Positions 49,302-58,675 of a stretch of DNA of 64,000 nucleotides are shown piece by piece. The translations under genes were made by a program, and so were the position numbers. How positions within the stretch are numbered: position 1 is the first letter of the stretch; the number at the start of each line of letters is the position of its first letter. Origin of the DNA: Kutzneria sp036403095 (GTDB lineage Bacteria > Actinomycetota > Actinomycetes > Mycobacteriales > Pseudonocardiaceae). The notes under the pieces are model-generated. The model saw only the letters and a program-made list of their open reading frames with translations. It made no database searches and was not told the DNA's origin. The DNA lies in NCBI GenBank assembly GCA_036403095.1, contig DASWRQ010000035.1, forward strand, positions 14,707-78,706, written 5' to 3'.

Positions 49302-50810
49302 TCACCTGGTGGTGTAGTTCGGAGCCTCGACAGTCATGGTGATGTCGTGCGGGTGGGACTCCTTGAGGCCGGCTGCGGTGATGCGGACCAGCTGCTTGGA
49401 CTGGAGCTCGGCCACGGAGCCGGAGCCGGTGTAGCCCATGCCGGCCCGCAGGCCGCCGATCAGCTGGTGGGTGACCTGGGACAGCGGCCCACGGAACGGC
49501 ACCCGGCCCTCGATGCCCTCGGGGACCAGCTTGTCCTCGTTGAGCACGTCGTCCTGGAAGTAGCGGTCCTTGGAGTACGACTTGGCCTGGCCCCGGGACT
49601 GCATCGCGCCCAGCGAGCCCATGCCCCGGTAGATCTTGAACTGCTTGCCGTTGACCAGGATCAGGTCGCCGGGGGCCTCGGCGGTGCCGCCGAGCAGGCC
49701 GCCGATCATCACGGCGCTGGCGCCGGCGGCGATGGCCTTGGCGATGTCGCCGGAGTACTGGATGCCGCCGTCGCCGATCACCGGCACGCCGGCCGGCCGG
49801 CAGGCCTGGTCGGCCTCGTAGATGGCGCTGATCTGGGGCACGCCGACGCCGGCGACCACGCGGGTGGTGCAGATCGAGCCGGGGCCGACGCCGACCTTCA
49901 CGCCGTCCGCGCCGGCGTCCACCATGGCCTGCGCGCCGACCCGGGTGGCCACGTTGCCGCCGACGATGTCGACGGTGTCGCCCAGGTCCTTCTTCAGCCG
50001 CGCGACCATCTCCAGCACGCTGCGGGAGTGCCCGTGCGCGGTGTCCACCATCAGCACGTCCACGCCGGCCTCGGCCAGGCTCATGGCCCGGGCGTACGCG
50101 TCGTCGCCGACGCCGACCGCGGCGCCGCAGATGAGCCGGCCGTCCGGGTCCTTGGTGGCGTTCGGGTACTGCTCGGTCTTGACGAAGTCCTTCACGGTGA
50201 TCAGGCCGCGCAGCTTGCCGTTGCCGTCCACGATCGGCAGCTTCTCGATCTTGTGCCGGCGCAGCAGCCCCAGCGCGGCCTCGGCGGACACGCCGACCTG
50301 GGCGGTGACCAGCGGACCCTGGGTCATCACCTCACGCACCGGCCGGTGGTGGTCGACCTCGAACCGCATGTCCCGGTTGGTGATGATGCCGATCAGCTTG
50401 CCGTCCGGCTCGGTCACCGGCACACCCGAGATGCGGAACTTCGCGCACAGCGCGTCCACCTCGGCCAGCGTGGCGTCGGGCGAGCAGGTGATCGGGTCGG
50501 TGACCATGCCGGCCTCGGACCGCTTGACCATCTCGGCCTGCGCGGTCTGGTCCTCGATCGACAGGTTGCGGTGCAGCACGCCGATGCCGCCCTGGCGGGC
50601 CATGGCGATGGCCATCCGCGCCTCGGTCACGGTGTCCATGGCCGCGGAGACCAGCGGAATGCGCAGCGTCACGTTGCGGGAAAGCTTGGTCGAGGTGTCG
50701 ACCTGGCTCGGGATGACGTCGGACTCGGCGGGCAGCAGCAGCACGTCGTCGAAGGTCAACCCGAGCAGGGCGAACTTCGACGGCGTTTCCTGAGCGGTGA
50801 GCTCGGTCAT
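49302..50810 (-). CDS. guaB: IMP dehydrogenase
   Basis: 502 aa. IMP to XMP, the committed step to guanine nucleotides. FDDVLLLPAESDV start, CBS pair at about 105-220 (MVTDPITCSPDATLAEVDAL, GLLRRHKIEKLPIVDGNGKLRGLITVKDF), catalytic Cys in GVGPGSICTTRVVAGVG, flap with YRGMGSLGAMQSRG and the DRYFQDD stretch. First gene of guaB-guaB3-GNAT(-choD) on the minus strand; divergent from the DUF5319 gene. Confidence 0.97.
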   Translation of the reverse strand: MTELTAQETPSKFALLGLTFDDVLLLPAESDVIPSQVDTSTKLSRNVTLRIPLVSAAMDTVTEARMAIAMARQGGIGVLHRNLSIEDQTAQAEMVKRSEAGMVTDPITCSPDATLAEVDALCAKFRISGVPVTEPDGKLIGIITNRDMRFEVDHHRPVREVMTQGPLVTAQVGVSAEAALGLLRRHKIEKLPIVDGNGKLRGLITVKDFVKTEQYPNATKDPDGRLICGAAVGVGDDAYARAMSLAEAGVDVLMVDTAHGHSRSVLEMVARLKKDLGDTVDIVGGNVATRVGAQAMVDAGADGVKVGVGPGSICTTRVVAGVGVPQISAIYEADQACRPAGVPVIGDGGIQYSGDIAKAIAAGASAVMIGGLLGGTAEAPGDLILVNGKQFKIYRGMGSLGAMQSRGQAKSYSKDRYFQDDVLNEDKLVPEGIEGRVPFRGPLSQVTHQLIGGLRAGMGYTGSGSVAELQSKQLVRITAAGLKESHPHDITMTVEAPNYTTR

Positions 50811-50926
50811 GATTCGGGCCTCTGGCCTTCCTGCACTGACTACAAAGGGTGGATTTTCGCAGGCGGAGCGCCTCTGTCCATGGTATCTGGAGCCATCGGC
50901 GGCTCGGCGCGGTACCGTGCGGGGTC
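50811..50926. promoter_or_regulatory. Divergent promoter region of guaB and DUF5319 gene
   Basis: 116 bases with a mildly A/T-rich centre (GACTACAAAGGGTGGATTTT near 50838). TACAAA or its complement is a plausible -10 for one side. No purine riboswitch is visible. Confidence 0.35.
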
Positions 50927-51319
50927 GTGCCGCACGACGCGTTGCCTCCAGACCCCTTCGCGGGCGACCCCGACGACCCCGCTCGGGCGCTGCGCGATGC
51001 CGACGACCACGACCATGAGCACGATCCGATCGGCGAGGAGGAACGCGCCGAGCTGATCAACGACCTCAGCGATCTGGCTGTCTACCAGGCGCTACTGGCC
51101 CCGCGCGGGGTCCGCGGCGTGGTGGTGGACTGCGGCGACTGCGAGGAGCCGCACTACCACGACTGGGCCCTGCTCCAGGCCAGCCTCGAGCAGCTGCTGC
51201 ACGACGGCCACATGCGGCCGCACGAGCCGGCCTTCGACCCGGACCCGGCCTGCTACGTCAGCTGGGAGTACTGCCGGGGCTACGCCGACGGCGTCAGCGA
51301 GCGCGAGAGCGCCCGCTGA
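50927..51319 (+). CDS. DUF5319 family protein
   Basis: 130 aa. PHDALPPDPFAGDPDDPA start, His/Asp-rich next part, then VVVDCGDCEEPHYHDWALLQASLEQLL with a C-x2-C followed by H-Y-H, a possible metal site, and CYVSWEYCRGYADG near the end. Conserved next to guaB across actinobacteria (Rv3412 in M. tuberculosis). Function unknown. GTG 50927. Confidence 0.88.
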   Translation: MPHDALPPDPFAGDPDDPARALRDADDHDHEHDPIGEEERAELINDLSDLAVYQALLAPRGVRGVVVDCGDCEEPHYHDWALLQASLEQLLHDGHMRPHEPAFDPDPACYVSWEYCRGYADGVSERESAR

Positions 51320-51348
51320 GCTGCGAGCAAGCTCACACGTGAGATGAG

Positions 51349-51376
51349 AAAGGCGGTTCCCGAGGGAACCGCCTTT
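51349..51376. terminator. Bidirectional terminator between DUF5319 gene and rsdA
   Basis: 12-bp stem AAAGGCGGTTCC / GGAACCGCCTTT with a CGAG loop and a T run on the plus strand (CTTTTTC), one of the few U-tract terminators in the window. Confidence 0.88.
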
Positions 51377-51390
51377 TTCACGCTTTTCGG

Positions 51391-52371
51391 TCAACTTGTC
51401 GGCGTGCCGCCGGTCGACGTGTTGCCGCTGCCGGGCGGTTCGTCGCTCGGGACCGGCGGGTCGTTCTTGCCACTGCCGGCGCTGTTCGACGCACTGTTCG
51501 ACGTCGTCGTCGTGGTGGTCGTGGTGGTTGTCGTCGTCGTGGTCGTGCTCGGCGGCGTCGACACCGTGGTGGTGGTCGTCGGCAGCGTCGTCGTGGTCGT
51601 GACCGAGGTCAGCGACGGCGCGACCGGCGTCTGCGACGTGGACGGCGGCATCGACTTGCTGGTGTTCAGCTCGTTGACCAGGCTCTCGTGCGTCTTCGAC
51701 AGCTGCGAGCGGCCGTCCTCGTTGGACACCAGCGGCAGTGAGCTCTGGGCGTTGGCCAGCGCCGTGCGGGCGTCGCCGATGCGGCCCTGGTTGAGCGCCG
51801 AGCGGGCGGCGTTCAGATCGGACTCGACGGCGACCGCGGCCGCCACGGAATGCGCGTGGTCGGTGTAGAGCATCTGGGTCAGCCCCCAGAGGGCGTCACC
51901 GGGCTTGGCGTCGCGCGCGGCCAGGCTCACGCCGGTGAAGGCGATCACCAGGACCGCGGCCGCGGTGGCCAGCGGGACCAGAAGTGGGCGTCGGCGGCGC
52001 GCGGACCGCCGGGCGGCGAGCACGGTCTCGGCCGCGGTCTCGGTGTCGACCAGCTCGCCGAAGGGCTCGGCGTCGACATCTCGGCGCCAGGACAGCAGCA
52101 GCGCGCTCAGCTCGTGGCCGGCGAGCGCGGAGTTCAGTTCGGGGTTGCCGCCGCCGAGGGCGTCCAGCAGGGCGTCGTCGGCCCGGACCGCCCCCAGGTC
52201 CACCGGCACCTCGGCGGCGCCGAGGTCGAAGCCGTTGACCGGCTCGGGATCGAGCGGGTCATCGCCGGTCAGAACCGGTCTGCCACCGCCAAGACTGCCC
52301 GAGAAATGGCCCCTCATCGGCCATTCTCTCTTGGCGGCATCCTCATCGCCGGGCCCGTGCTGCTCGGCCAC
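51391..52371 (-). CDS. rsdA: Anti-sigma-D factor RsdA
   Basis: 326 aa. The cytoplasmic N-terminus has the RsdA sigma-binding segment (ADDALLDALGGGNPE, HELSALLLSWRRDVDAEPFGELVD). One span at about 130-152 (RPLLVPLATAAAVLVIAFTGVSL), then an extracellular helical part (HAHSVAAAVAVESDLNAARSALNQGR) and a long Thr run with a Pro/Ser/Gly tail. It holds SigD at the membrane until proteolysis frees it. GTG 52371 directly follows the sigD stop with no spacing. Order sigD-rsdA as in M. tuberculosis Rv3414c-Rv3413c. Confidence 0.92.
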   Translation of the reverse strand: MAEQHGPGDEDAAKREWPMRGHFSGSLGGGRPVLTGDDPLDPEPVNGFDLGAAEVPVDLGAVRADDALLDALGGGNPELNSALAGHELSALLLSWRRDVDAEPFGELVDTETAAETVLAARRSARRRRPLLVPLATAAAVLVIAFTGVSLAARDAKPGDALWGLTQMLYTDHAHSVAAAVAVESDLNAARSALNQGRIGDARTALANAQSSLPLVSNEDGRSQLSKTHESLVNELNTSKSMPPSTSQTPVAPSLTSVTTTTTLPTTTTTVSTPPSTTTTTTTTTTTTTTTSNSASNSAGSGKNDPPVPSDEPPGSGNTSTGGTPTS

Positions 52372-52944
52372 TCAGACCACCTCCTCCGCTGCCAGCGTCT
52401 TGCGTAGTCGTGCCAACGCGCGGTGCTGCGCCACGCGCACCGCGCCCGGGGTCGAGCCAACCGCGTCCGCCGTCTCCTCGGCCGACAGCCCGACGACCAC
52501 CCGGAGCAACAGGATCTCCCGCTGCTTCGCGGGCAGGATGCGCAGCAGCTGCGCCATCCGCTCGGACAGCTCGCCGTGCATGGCGCGCTGCTCGGGCCCG
52601 GCGTCGGTCTCCGGGGCGTCCGGGACCTCGGGCACGGGCTCAGCGCGATTGCGGGCGGCCGCCCGATGGGCGTCGGCGACCTTGTGCGCGGCGATGCCGT
52701 ACACGAAGGCGAGGAAGGGCCGGCCTTGGTCGCGGTAGCCGGGCAGAGCCGTGAGCACCGCGAGACACACCTCCTGGGCGACGTCGTCCGCCGAGGCGAA
52801 AGACCTCTCCTGTCTGCCGACACGGGCGCGGCAGTACCGCACCACCAAAGGGCGGATAGACGCCAGGACACGTTCGATGGCCTGGCGGTCGCCATCAACG
52901 GCAGCGCCCACTGCGGCGTCCAGTCCGTCCCCCGTAGTGCTCAT
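52372..52944 (-). CDS. sigD: ECF sigma factor SigD
   Basis: 190 aa. Region 2 (RPLVVRYCRARVGRQERSFASADDVAQEVCLAVLTALPGYRDQGRPFLAFVYGIAAHKVADAHRAA) and region 4 (LSERMAQLLRILPAKQREILLLRVVVGLSAEETADAVGSTPGAVRVAQHRALARLR) are complete. ATG 52944 (MSTTGDGLDAAVG) is preferred to a longer upstream frame. SigD controls stationary-phase and ribosome-associated genes in mycobacteria. Downstream of the BldM-type gene with 318 bases between, hence its own promoter. Confidence 0.93.
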   Translation of the reverse strand: MSTTGDGLDAAVGAAVDGDRQAIERVLASIRPLVVRYCRARVGRQERSFASADDVAQEVCLAVLTALPGYRDQGRPFLAFVYGIAAHKVADAHRAAARNRAEPVPEVPDAPETDAGPEQRAMHGELSERMAQLLRILPAKQREILLLRVVVGLSAEETADAVGSTPGAVRVAQHRALARLRKTLAAEEVV

Positions 52945-53262
52945 CGCAGACAACAGCCCTGGTGTTACTTCTGGGCACACCGACGCGGTCGGCGTGCGAG
53001 ACGTTGGTCGCTCAACCCGGTCGGGACTCACCGTACCGGGCGACACCGACGGATGTAACGCAGCGACGGGTCACCCTTAGTCACGGAGTGTGGCATCCGA
53101 CCGTAGACACGGACCAGTCCAGCCCAACGGATCGCTGAGCTGGACCAATGGGGTGTGGCATCGGTGACTACGTGAGTAGAAGGCAGGGGATTCCCCCGCC
53201 CTCCGCCCGGGGACGCCCGATCTGGCTGTGGCGTCCCCGACACTGGCGGGTGGTGGTACTTG
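52945..53262. promoter_or_regulatory. Gap between bldM and sigD with terminator hairpin
   Basis: 318 bases with no gene. GGGGACGCC / GGCGTCCCC (53209-53217 and 53230-53238) forms a 9-bp stem suitable as terminator of the minus-strand bldM gene. The part next to sigD (52950-53100) should hold its promoter; no certain -35/-10 pair could be picked. Confidence 0.45.
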
Positions 53263-53859
53263 CTACGACACCAGGCCGCGGCGGAAGCCGTGCGCGACGG
53301 CCTGGGCGCGGTCACGGACGCCGAGCTTGCGGAACAGCCGGCGCGCGTGGGTCTTGACGGTGTCTTCCGACAGGTACAGCTCGCGGCCGATCTGGCCGTT
53401 GCTCTTGCCCTGGCTCATGCCCCGAAGCACCTGCAGCTCACGCTCGGTGAGCTGCACGCCCGGGTCCGATGGCTGGCGGGGCGCCGGCACCGAGGTGCTG
53501 GCCAGCGTGTGCGCGAGGGCGGCGACCAACTCCGGCCGGGACGCGTCCCAGCGCAGGTAGCCACGTGCCCCGCCGGCGATGGCGGCAGCGATGCTGCCGG
53601 CGTCGTCCGGCGCTCCGAAGACGATGACGTTGGCCTGGGGGTTGGCCGAGACCAGCCGACGGGTCGCCTCGACACCGGTCGGCACGGCGCGCTGGGTTCC
53701 CACCAGTACGACATCCACCGGCTGCCGCGAGAAACGCGCCAACAACTCGTCACCGTGTGCCACGCAGTCGATGCGACTGACCCCAGGGACTGCCGACATG
53801 ACACGCGTCAGCCCCTCCCGCACGCTGCGGCGGTCATCGCAGATCAAGACCGTCGTCAC
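53263..53859 (-). CDS. bldM: BldM-type atypical response regulator
   Basis: 198 aa. C-terminal LuxR HTH (LTERELQVLRGMSQGKSNGQIGRELYLSEDTVKTHARRLFRKLGVRDRAQAVAHGFRRGLV) is close to Streptomyces BldM, and the gene sits beside sigD and whiD as in S. coelicolor. The receiver keeps the first acidic pair (ICDDRRSVREG), but the position equal to BldM Asp54 is Gly 54 (VDVVLVGTQRAVPTG) and the late Lys is lost (GYLRWDASRP), so phosphorylation is impossible. Streptomyces BldM also works without phosphorylation, as a homodimer or with WhiI. GTG 53859 has an AGGAG site. Confidence 0.87.
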   Translation of the reverse strand: MTTVLICDDRRSVREGLTRVMSAVPGVSRIDCVAHGDELLARFSRQPVDVVLVGTQRAVPTGVEATRRLVSANPQANVIVFGAPDDAGSIAAAIAGGARGYLRWDASRPELVAALAHTLASTSVPAPRQPSDPGVQLTERELQVLRGMSQGKSNGQIGRELYLSEDTVKTHARRLFRKLGVRDRAQAVAHGFRRGLVS

Positions 53860-54005
53860 GGGGACTCCTTTCCGACAGCCGAGTGACGTTCCTCTTCCCC
53901 TATCGGACGCCGGGCCGGAAACCTTGACACGATCCGGTGCTTAATCCGTCAAGTAGTTCGCCCGGATGTCGGCCAGACCGGGTTCCCCGGAACGGAGCAG
54001 CGGGC

Positions 54006-54854
54006 TCACGGCACCCAGACGGAGGCCGCCGCCAGCGTTCGGGCGACCGGATCGGCGCGGAGCAACACGCAGCTCAGCACCCCTTTAGCCCGTTCGAGCC
54101 AGTCCGGCGCACCATCGGGTCGCAGGTGGCACAGCAGCAGTGCGCAGGGCCACACCAGGGGGTGTAGCCCCAGGGCTTCATTGTGACGCACATCACACTC
54201 CAACAGGGCTTCAGCTCGCTCTTTCGAGACCCTGTCGTGCAGATTCGCGAGCGTCGCGGCGAGCACCATCCGGGACTTGACGCGGTGCCGGACCGCCCCC
54301 ACGGCGGTCGCGACGGCCACCGCCCGCTCGGCCGGCTCCAGAGCCTGTTCCGGCCGGCCGGCGGCCAAGTCGATCTCCGCGCGGACCCAGTCCAGCCGGA
54401 CCGCCGACCGCCAGCGGTGACCGCCGAATCGCTCGACCGTGTCGGCCGCCACCACGTGCAGGCGACGGGCCGGTCCGCCGACACCGATCGCGTCCGCCGC
54501 CAGCCCCGTGAGCGCATCCGCGAGCGCTCCCGCGGCGTCGACACAGTCCGGGTCGTCGGCGACCGGCGCCACGCCGGACAACCGGGCCAAGGCCTCCCCG
54601 TCCAGCCGTCGCGCGGCGGCATGGCCACCCACCTGGCGGCGTTGGGAGGCCAACGTGCTCGCGGCCAGTGACGCCAGCACCGGATCGGACGTGTGCCGCA
54701 GCTCGGTCAGCAGCGCCGTGGCGGCCGCGTAGTGACCCTGTCCGCCGAGCACGACGGCGGCCAGCCAGCGCTGCCGCGGCGACCCCTGTGCGGCCTTGCT
54801 GACGTCCGCGCCGGGATTGCCGCCGAACGCGGCGTCCCGCAGGAAGTCATCCAT
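54006..54854 (-). CDS. Helical (TPR-like) protein of unknown function, 282 aa
   Basis: Almost wholly alpha-helical with Ala/Leu-rich pairs recalling TPRs (RQRWLAAVVLGGQGHYAAATALLTEL, RSAVRLDWVRAEIDLAAGRPEQALEPAERAVAVATAVG). No signal or span. Its ATG overlaps the last codons of the MerR/B12 regulator by 8 bases (ATGGATGA), so the two are coupled. Located between that regulator and bldM. The family seems restricted to this neighbourhood in actinomycetes; function unknown. Confidence 0.75.
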   Translation of the reverse strand: MDDFLRDAAFGGNPGADVSKAAQGSPRQRWLAAVVLGGQGHYAAATALLTELRHTSDPVLASLAASTLASQRRQVGGHAAARRLDGEALARLSGVAPVADDPDCVDAAGALADALTGLAADAIGVGGPARRLHVVAADTVERFGGHRWRSAVRLDWVRAEIDLAAGRPEQALEPAERAVAVATAVGAVRHRVKSRMVLAATLANLHDRVSKERAEALLECDVRHNEALGLHPLVWPCALLLCHLRPDGAPDWLERAKGVLSCVLLRADPVARTLAAASVWVP

Positions 54855-55866
54855 CGGCGCCCAGCAGGACGTACGAGATGCGGTCGAGCGCGGCCGACAG
54901 GGAGTCCAGCGGCTCCGCGTGCGGCGGCAGCTTGCTCTGCTGCCAGCCGGGGCCGCCGACGAACAGCCGGATCCGCTGCCGGGTGCGCGGCAACTCCGTC
55001 AACAGGTTGCAGTGGGCGTACCTAGGTAGCTGGGCCCAGAGGAACACCGCCGCGGGCGCGATCCGCCGGATGGCCGCACCGAGTGCGTCGGCCGGCAGCG
55101 CCGCCCCGAGCAACATCGTCCCCACGCCCTTCTGCACCAGCGCGGCCGACAGCGCCTGCAACGGCAGGCTGTGCTGTTCCTCCGGCACACAAGCCAGCAG
55201 CACCGGCCGCGGGTTCACCGGCAACGGCGCCCCGACCTGCGCCGCCGACAGCGCGGCCATGACGCACTGCGTGAACAGGTGCTCGACCTCCACGCCCTCG
55301 CCCGAGTGCCGCCAGCGCTGGGCGATGCCCGTCAACACCGGCCGGATCATGGTGTTCCACGTGACCAGCACGCCGAGCTCGGCCAACGCGGCGTGCAGCA
55401 GCTGCTGCACGGACATGGCGTCCATGGCCATCGCCGCCCGGCCCAGGCCCCGGGCCTGCCGGCTCACGCCCGGCAGGCGCAGCACTCGGCCACCGGTGCT
55501 GACCTGCTCGCCGTCGTCCGCGTCACCGCCGACGACCAGCTCCGGCAACTCGGGCTGCGGGGGCTGCACGGTCAGCCTTTGCTCGGGCAACGTGCTGCTC
55601 AGGGCGTAGCGGGCGGCCTCGGCCGGTGACGCTCCGCGCAGCAGGGCCCGCTGCATGAGTTCCAACCGGGCGATGTCGCGATCCCCGTAGCGGCGGTGCC
55701 GACCGGTGGTGTGATCGGTCGGCCCGAGGCCGTAGCGGCGGTCCCAGGTGCGCAACGTCGCAGGTGCCACGCCGAGCCGCCTGGCAACTGCCGCAACGGA
55801 GAGCATCGGTTCGCCGGCGGCGCGCTCCCGTGGAACGGGCTCCGGCTGAGTCGTCACGGTGGACAT
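54847..55866 (-). CDS. MerR-family regulator with cobalamin-binding domain (CarH/LitR-like)
   Basis: 339 aa. MerR HTH at residues 21-90 (LSVAAVARRLGVAPATLRTWDRRYGLGPTDHTTGRHRRYGDRDIARLE). Residues about 140-210 form the helical cap and carry W185-x9-E195-H196 (WRHSGEGVEVEH), the Wx9EH signature of adenosylcobalamin photoreceptors. The B12-binding Rossmann part follows with His 232 in VPEEQHSLPLQAL (equivalent to the E/D-x-H base-off ligand) and LLGAALPADALGAAIRRIAP, FVGGPGW. CarH/LitR proteins repress in the dark as AdoCbl tetramers and let go in light. A perfect inverted repeat just upstream of its own start suggests autoregulation. Confidence 0.85.
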   Translation of the reverse strand: MSTVTTQPEPVPRERAAGEPMLSVAAVARRLGVAPATLRTWDRRYGLGPTDHTTGRHRRYGDRDIARLELMQRALLRGASPAEAARYALSSTLPEQRLTVQPPQPELPELVVGGDADDGEQVSTGGRVLRLPGVSRQARGLGRAAMAMDAMSVQQLLHAALAELGVLVTWNTMIRPVLTGIAQRWRHSGEGVEVEHLFTQCVMAALSAAQVGAPLPVNPRPVLLACVPEEQHSLPLQALSAALVQKGVGTMLLGAALPADALGAAIRRIAPAAVFLWAQLPRYAHCNLLTELPRTRQRIRLFVGGPGWQQSKLPPHAEPLDSLSAALDRISYVLLGADG

Positions 55867-55895
55867 GGTCCGGGCACCTTCTCACAGCGGCAACT

Positions 55896-55916
55896 CACGT
55901 CACGCGGTGTGACGTG
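55896..55916. promoter_or_regulatory. Candidate operator of the CarH-like regulator
   Basis: Perfect inverted repeat CACGTCAC-GCGGT-GTGACGTG, 30-50 bases upstream of the regulator start and within the 210-base divergent gap to whiD. Position and symmetry fit an autoregulatory MerR-type site that might also affect whiD. Based on sequence only. Confidence 0.5.
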
Positions 55917-56076
55917 GGCCACCAGGAGTGGAGGGCCTTGATCACTCGTCGGCAGGAATGAACAACTTCCCGCCCGAACACTCTTGAACAAGTTTTGGCG
56001 CGGTTCTACGGTGATCACAGTTAAGCCATACGGAGCAACCACGATGGGCACCGACCCGGCGAGGAGGCGGTTCTCG

Positions 56077-56376
56077 ATGGCAGACACCCGGAGGCTCCCC
56101 GGTCCGAACGCGGACGTGTGGGACTGGCAGTTGGACGGCAACTGCCGGGGCATGGACAGCGCCTTCTTCTTTCATCCGGACGGTGAGCGCGGCCCGGCGC
56201 GGTCGCGGCGCGAGGCCCGGGCGAAGGCCGTCTGCCAGAGCTGCCCGGTGCTGGAGATGTGCCGCCGGCACGCGCTGGCCGTGCAGGAGCCGTACGGCAT
56301 CTGGGGCGGCATGAGCGAGTCCGAGCGGGACACCATCCTGAAGTCGAGGCGTCGTCAGCTGGTACTCACGTCGTAG
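56077..56376 (+). CDS. whiD: WhiB-family iron-sulfur regulator (WhiD/WhiB3 type)
   Basis: 99 aa. Four cluster Cys at 23, 53, 56 and 62 (GNCRG, CQSCPVLEMC) and the GIWGG turn followed by a basic C-terminal tail (LKSRRRQL) for DNA contact. These small proteins bind a [4Fe-4S] cluster and region 4 of the principal sigma factor. Gene position between bldM and groEL1 equals whiB3 of mycobacteria (Rv3416) and whiD of Streptomyces (SCO4767). ATG 56077 has GAGGAGG 10 bases upstream; longer frames add non-homologous sequence. Confidence 0.93.
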   Translation: MADTRRLPGPNADVWDWQLDGNCRGMDSAFFFHPDGERGPARSRREARAKAVCQSCPVLEMCRRHALAVQEPYGIWGGMSESERDTILKSRRRQLVLTS

Positions 56377-56469
56377 GCCCGAGGTATGACCCGACGACCA
56401 TCTCCGCGGTGGACGCCCGATGACGCCCGCCCGCCCTAGCTTCGTCCTATCGACGCGGGACGTTAGGGG

Positions 56470-56751
56470 ATGGTCGGGATGCCGAGCACGGCGGTGGTTC
56501 AGTTCGGACACATGTTCGCCGTGATCGCACTGGTGGGGCTGGCCGCGTTGGCCATCGCCCACGTGCTGATCGCCGTGCTGGCCGCGGTCGGCGTGATCGG
56601 GTCACGCCTTAGCCTCGGCATGAAGATCGTGTGGTTCCTGCTGATCTGGGCCATGCCGCTGATCGGCAGCGTGATGTGGTTCCTGGTCGGCCGCCGCGAG
56701 CAGCGGGCGCAGTGGGACCCCGTTTCGCAGCGCCACCCGGTGATGCAGTGA
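56470..56751 (+). CDS. Small two-span membrane protein with PLDc_N-like motif, 93 aa
   Basis: Spans at about 14-45 (FAVIALVGLAALAIAHVLIAVLAAVGVI) and 52-74 (IVWFLLIWAMPLIGSVMWFLVGR). The W-x3-IW-x-MPLIGS-x-MWFLVGRR stretch matches the phospholipase D N-terminal membrane domain, here without any nuclease part. ATG 56470; 56479 is an alternative. Its function is unknown; it is followed by a strong terminator. Confidence 0.75.
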   Translation: MVGMPSTAVVQFGHMFAVIALVGLAALAIAHVLIAVLAAVGVIGSRLSLGMKIVWFLLIWAMPLIGSVMWFLVGRREQRAQWDPVSQRHPVMQ

Positions 56752-56771
56752 TTCCTCACGAAGCGACAAAA

Positions 56772-56802
56772 AGAGGGCCCTCCGTTCTCGGGAGGGCCCT
56801 CT
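56772..56802 (+). terminator. Terminator after the PLDc_N-like gene
   Basis: Perfect 12-bp stem AGAGGGCCCTCC with GGAGGGCCCTCT and a 7-base loop, 20 bases after the stop, preceded by an A run (useful in the reverse direction as a U tract). Confidence 0.85.
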
Positions 56803-56841
56803 ATCGTGTGTCAGCTGCCGAGTTACGCCAGGCCGACGGTC

Positions 56842-56960
56842 GCGGGTTCGCGCCGGTGCCTGGACCGCGGGCTCAGTTAGATCGAGTCTTTCCATCGATC
56901 TAACTGAGCCAAGGGAAGGCAGCGGCTTAGCGGCGAACCCGCCCCGCGCGGAACGCGCGG
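56842..56960 (+). repeat. Modular palindromic repeat, copy 5
   Basis: Outer arms GCGGGTTCG / CGAACCCGC, middle arms GCCGGTGCCTGGACCG and AAGGGAAGGCAGCGGC, and a perfect 16-bp inner stem GGCTCAGTTAGATCGA / TCGATCTAACTGAGCC with a 9-base loop. A trailing hairpin CCGCGCG-GAA-CGCGCGG (56944-56960) is the same as in copy 4. It lies 8 bases after the groEL stop, in a convergent gap, and may act as the groEL terminator. Confidence 0.82.
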
Positions 56961-56967
56961 CAACAAC

Positions 56968-58590
<1,623 letters not shown>

Positions 58591-58621
58591 TACGAGCCTT
58601 TCTCAGGTTTTAAGCACACAA

Positions 58622-58656
58622 GCGCCCCGGCGACCCGGAGTGGGCCGCCGGGGCGC
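58622..58656 (-). promoter_or_regulatory. Hairpin between groES and groEL
   Basis: GCGCCCCGGCGACCC and GGGCCGCCGGGGCGC form a 15-bp stem with one A:C mismatch and a 5-base loop. In the gap between groES and groEL it could lower read-through or protect a processed groES mRNA. Confidence 0.5.
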
Positions 58657-58675
58657 CTGAGTGGAGAAAGCGACG

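Noticed and set aside
49347..51056. 569-codon plus-strand frame opposite guaB
   Set aside because: Composition is typical of a shadow frame (His/Gly/Val-rich) and the opposite strand encodes a full IMP dehydrogenase.
51490..51560. GTC/GTG trinucleotide run as a microsatellite or promoter
   Set aside because: It is the Thr-repeat coding part of rsdA on the minus strand; Thr-rich spacers are common in surface parts of actinobacterial proteins.
55984..56076. Longer WhiD N-terminus from 55984
   Set aside because: The extra 31 residues have no match to WhiB proteins and ATG 56077 has a strong GAGGAGG site.
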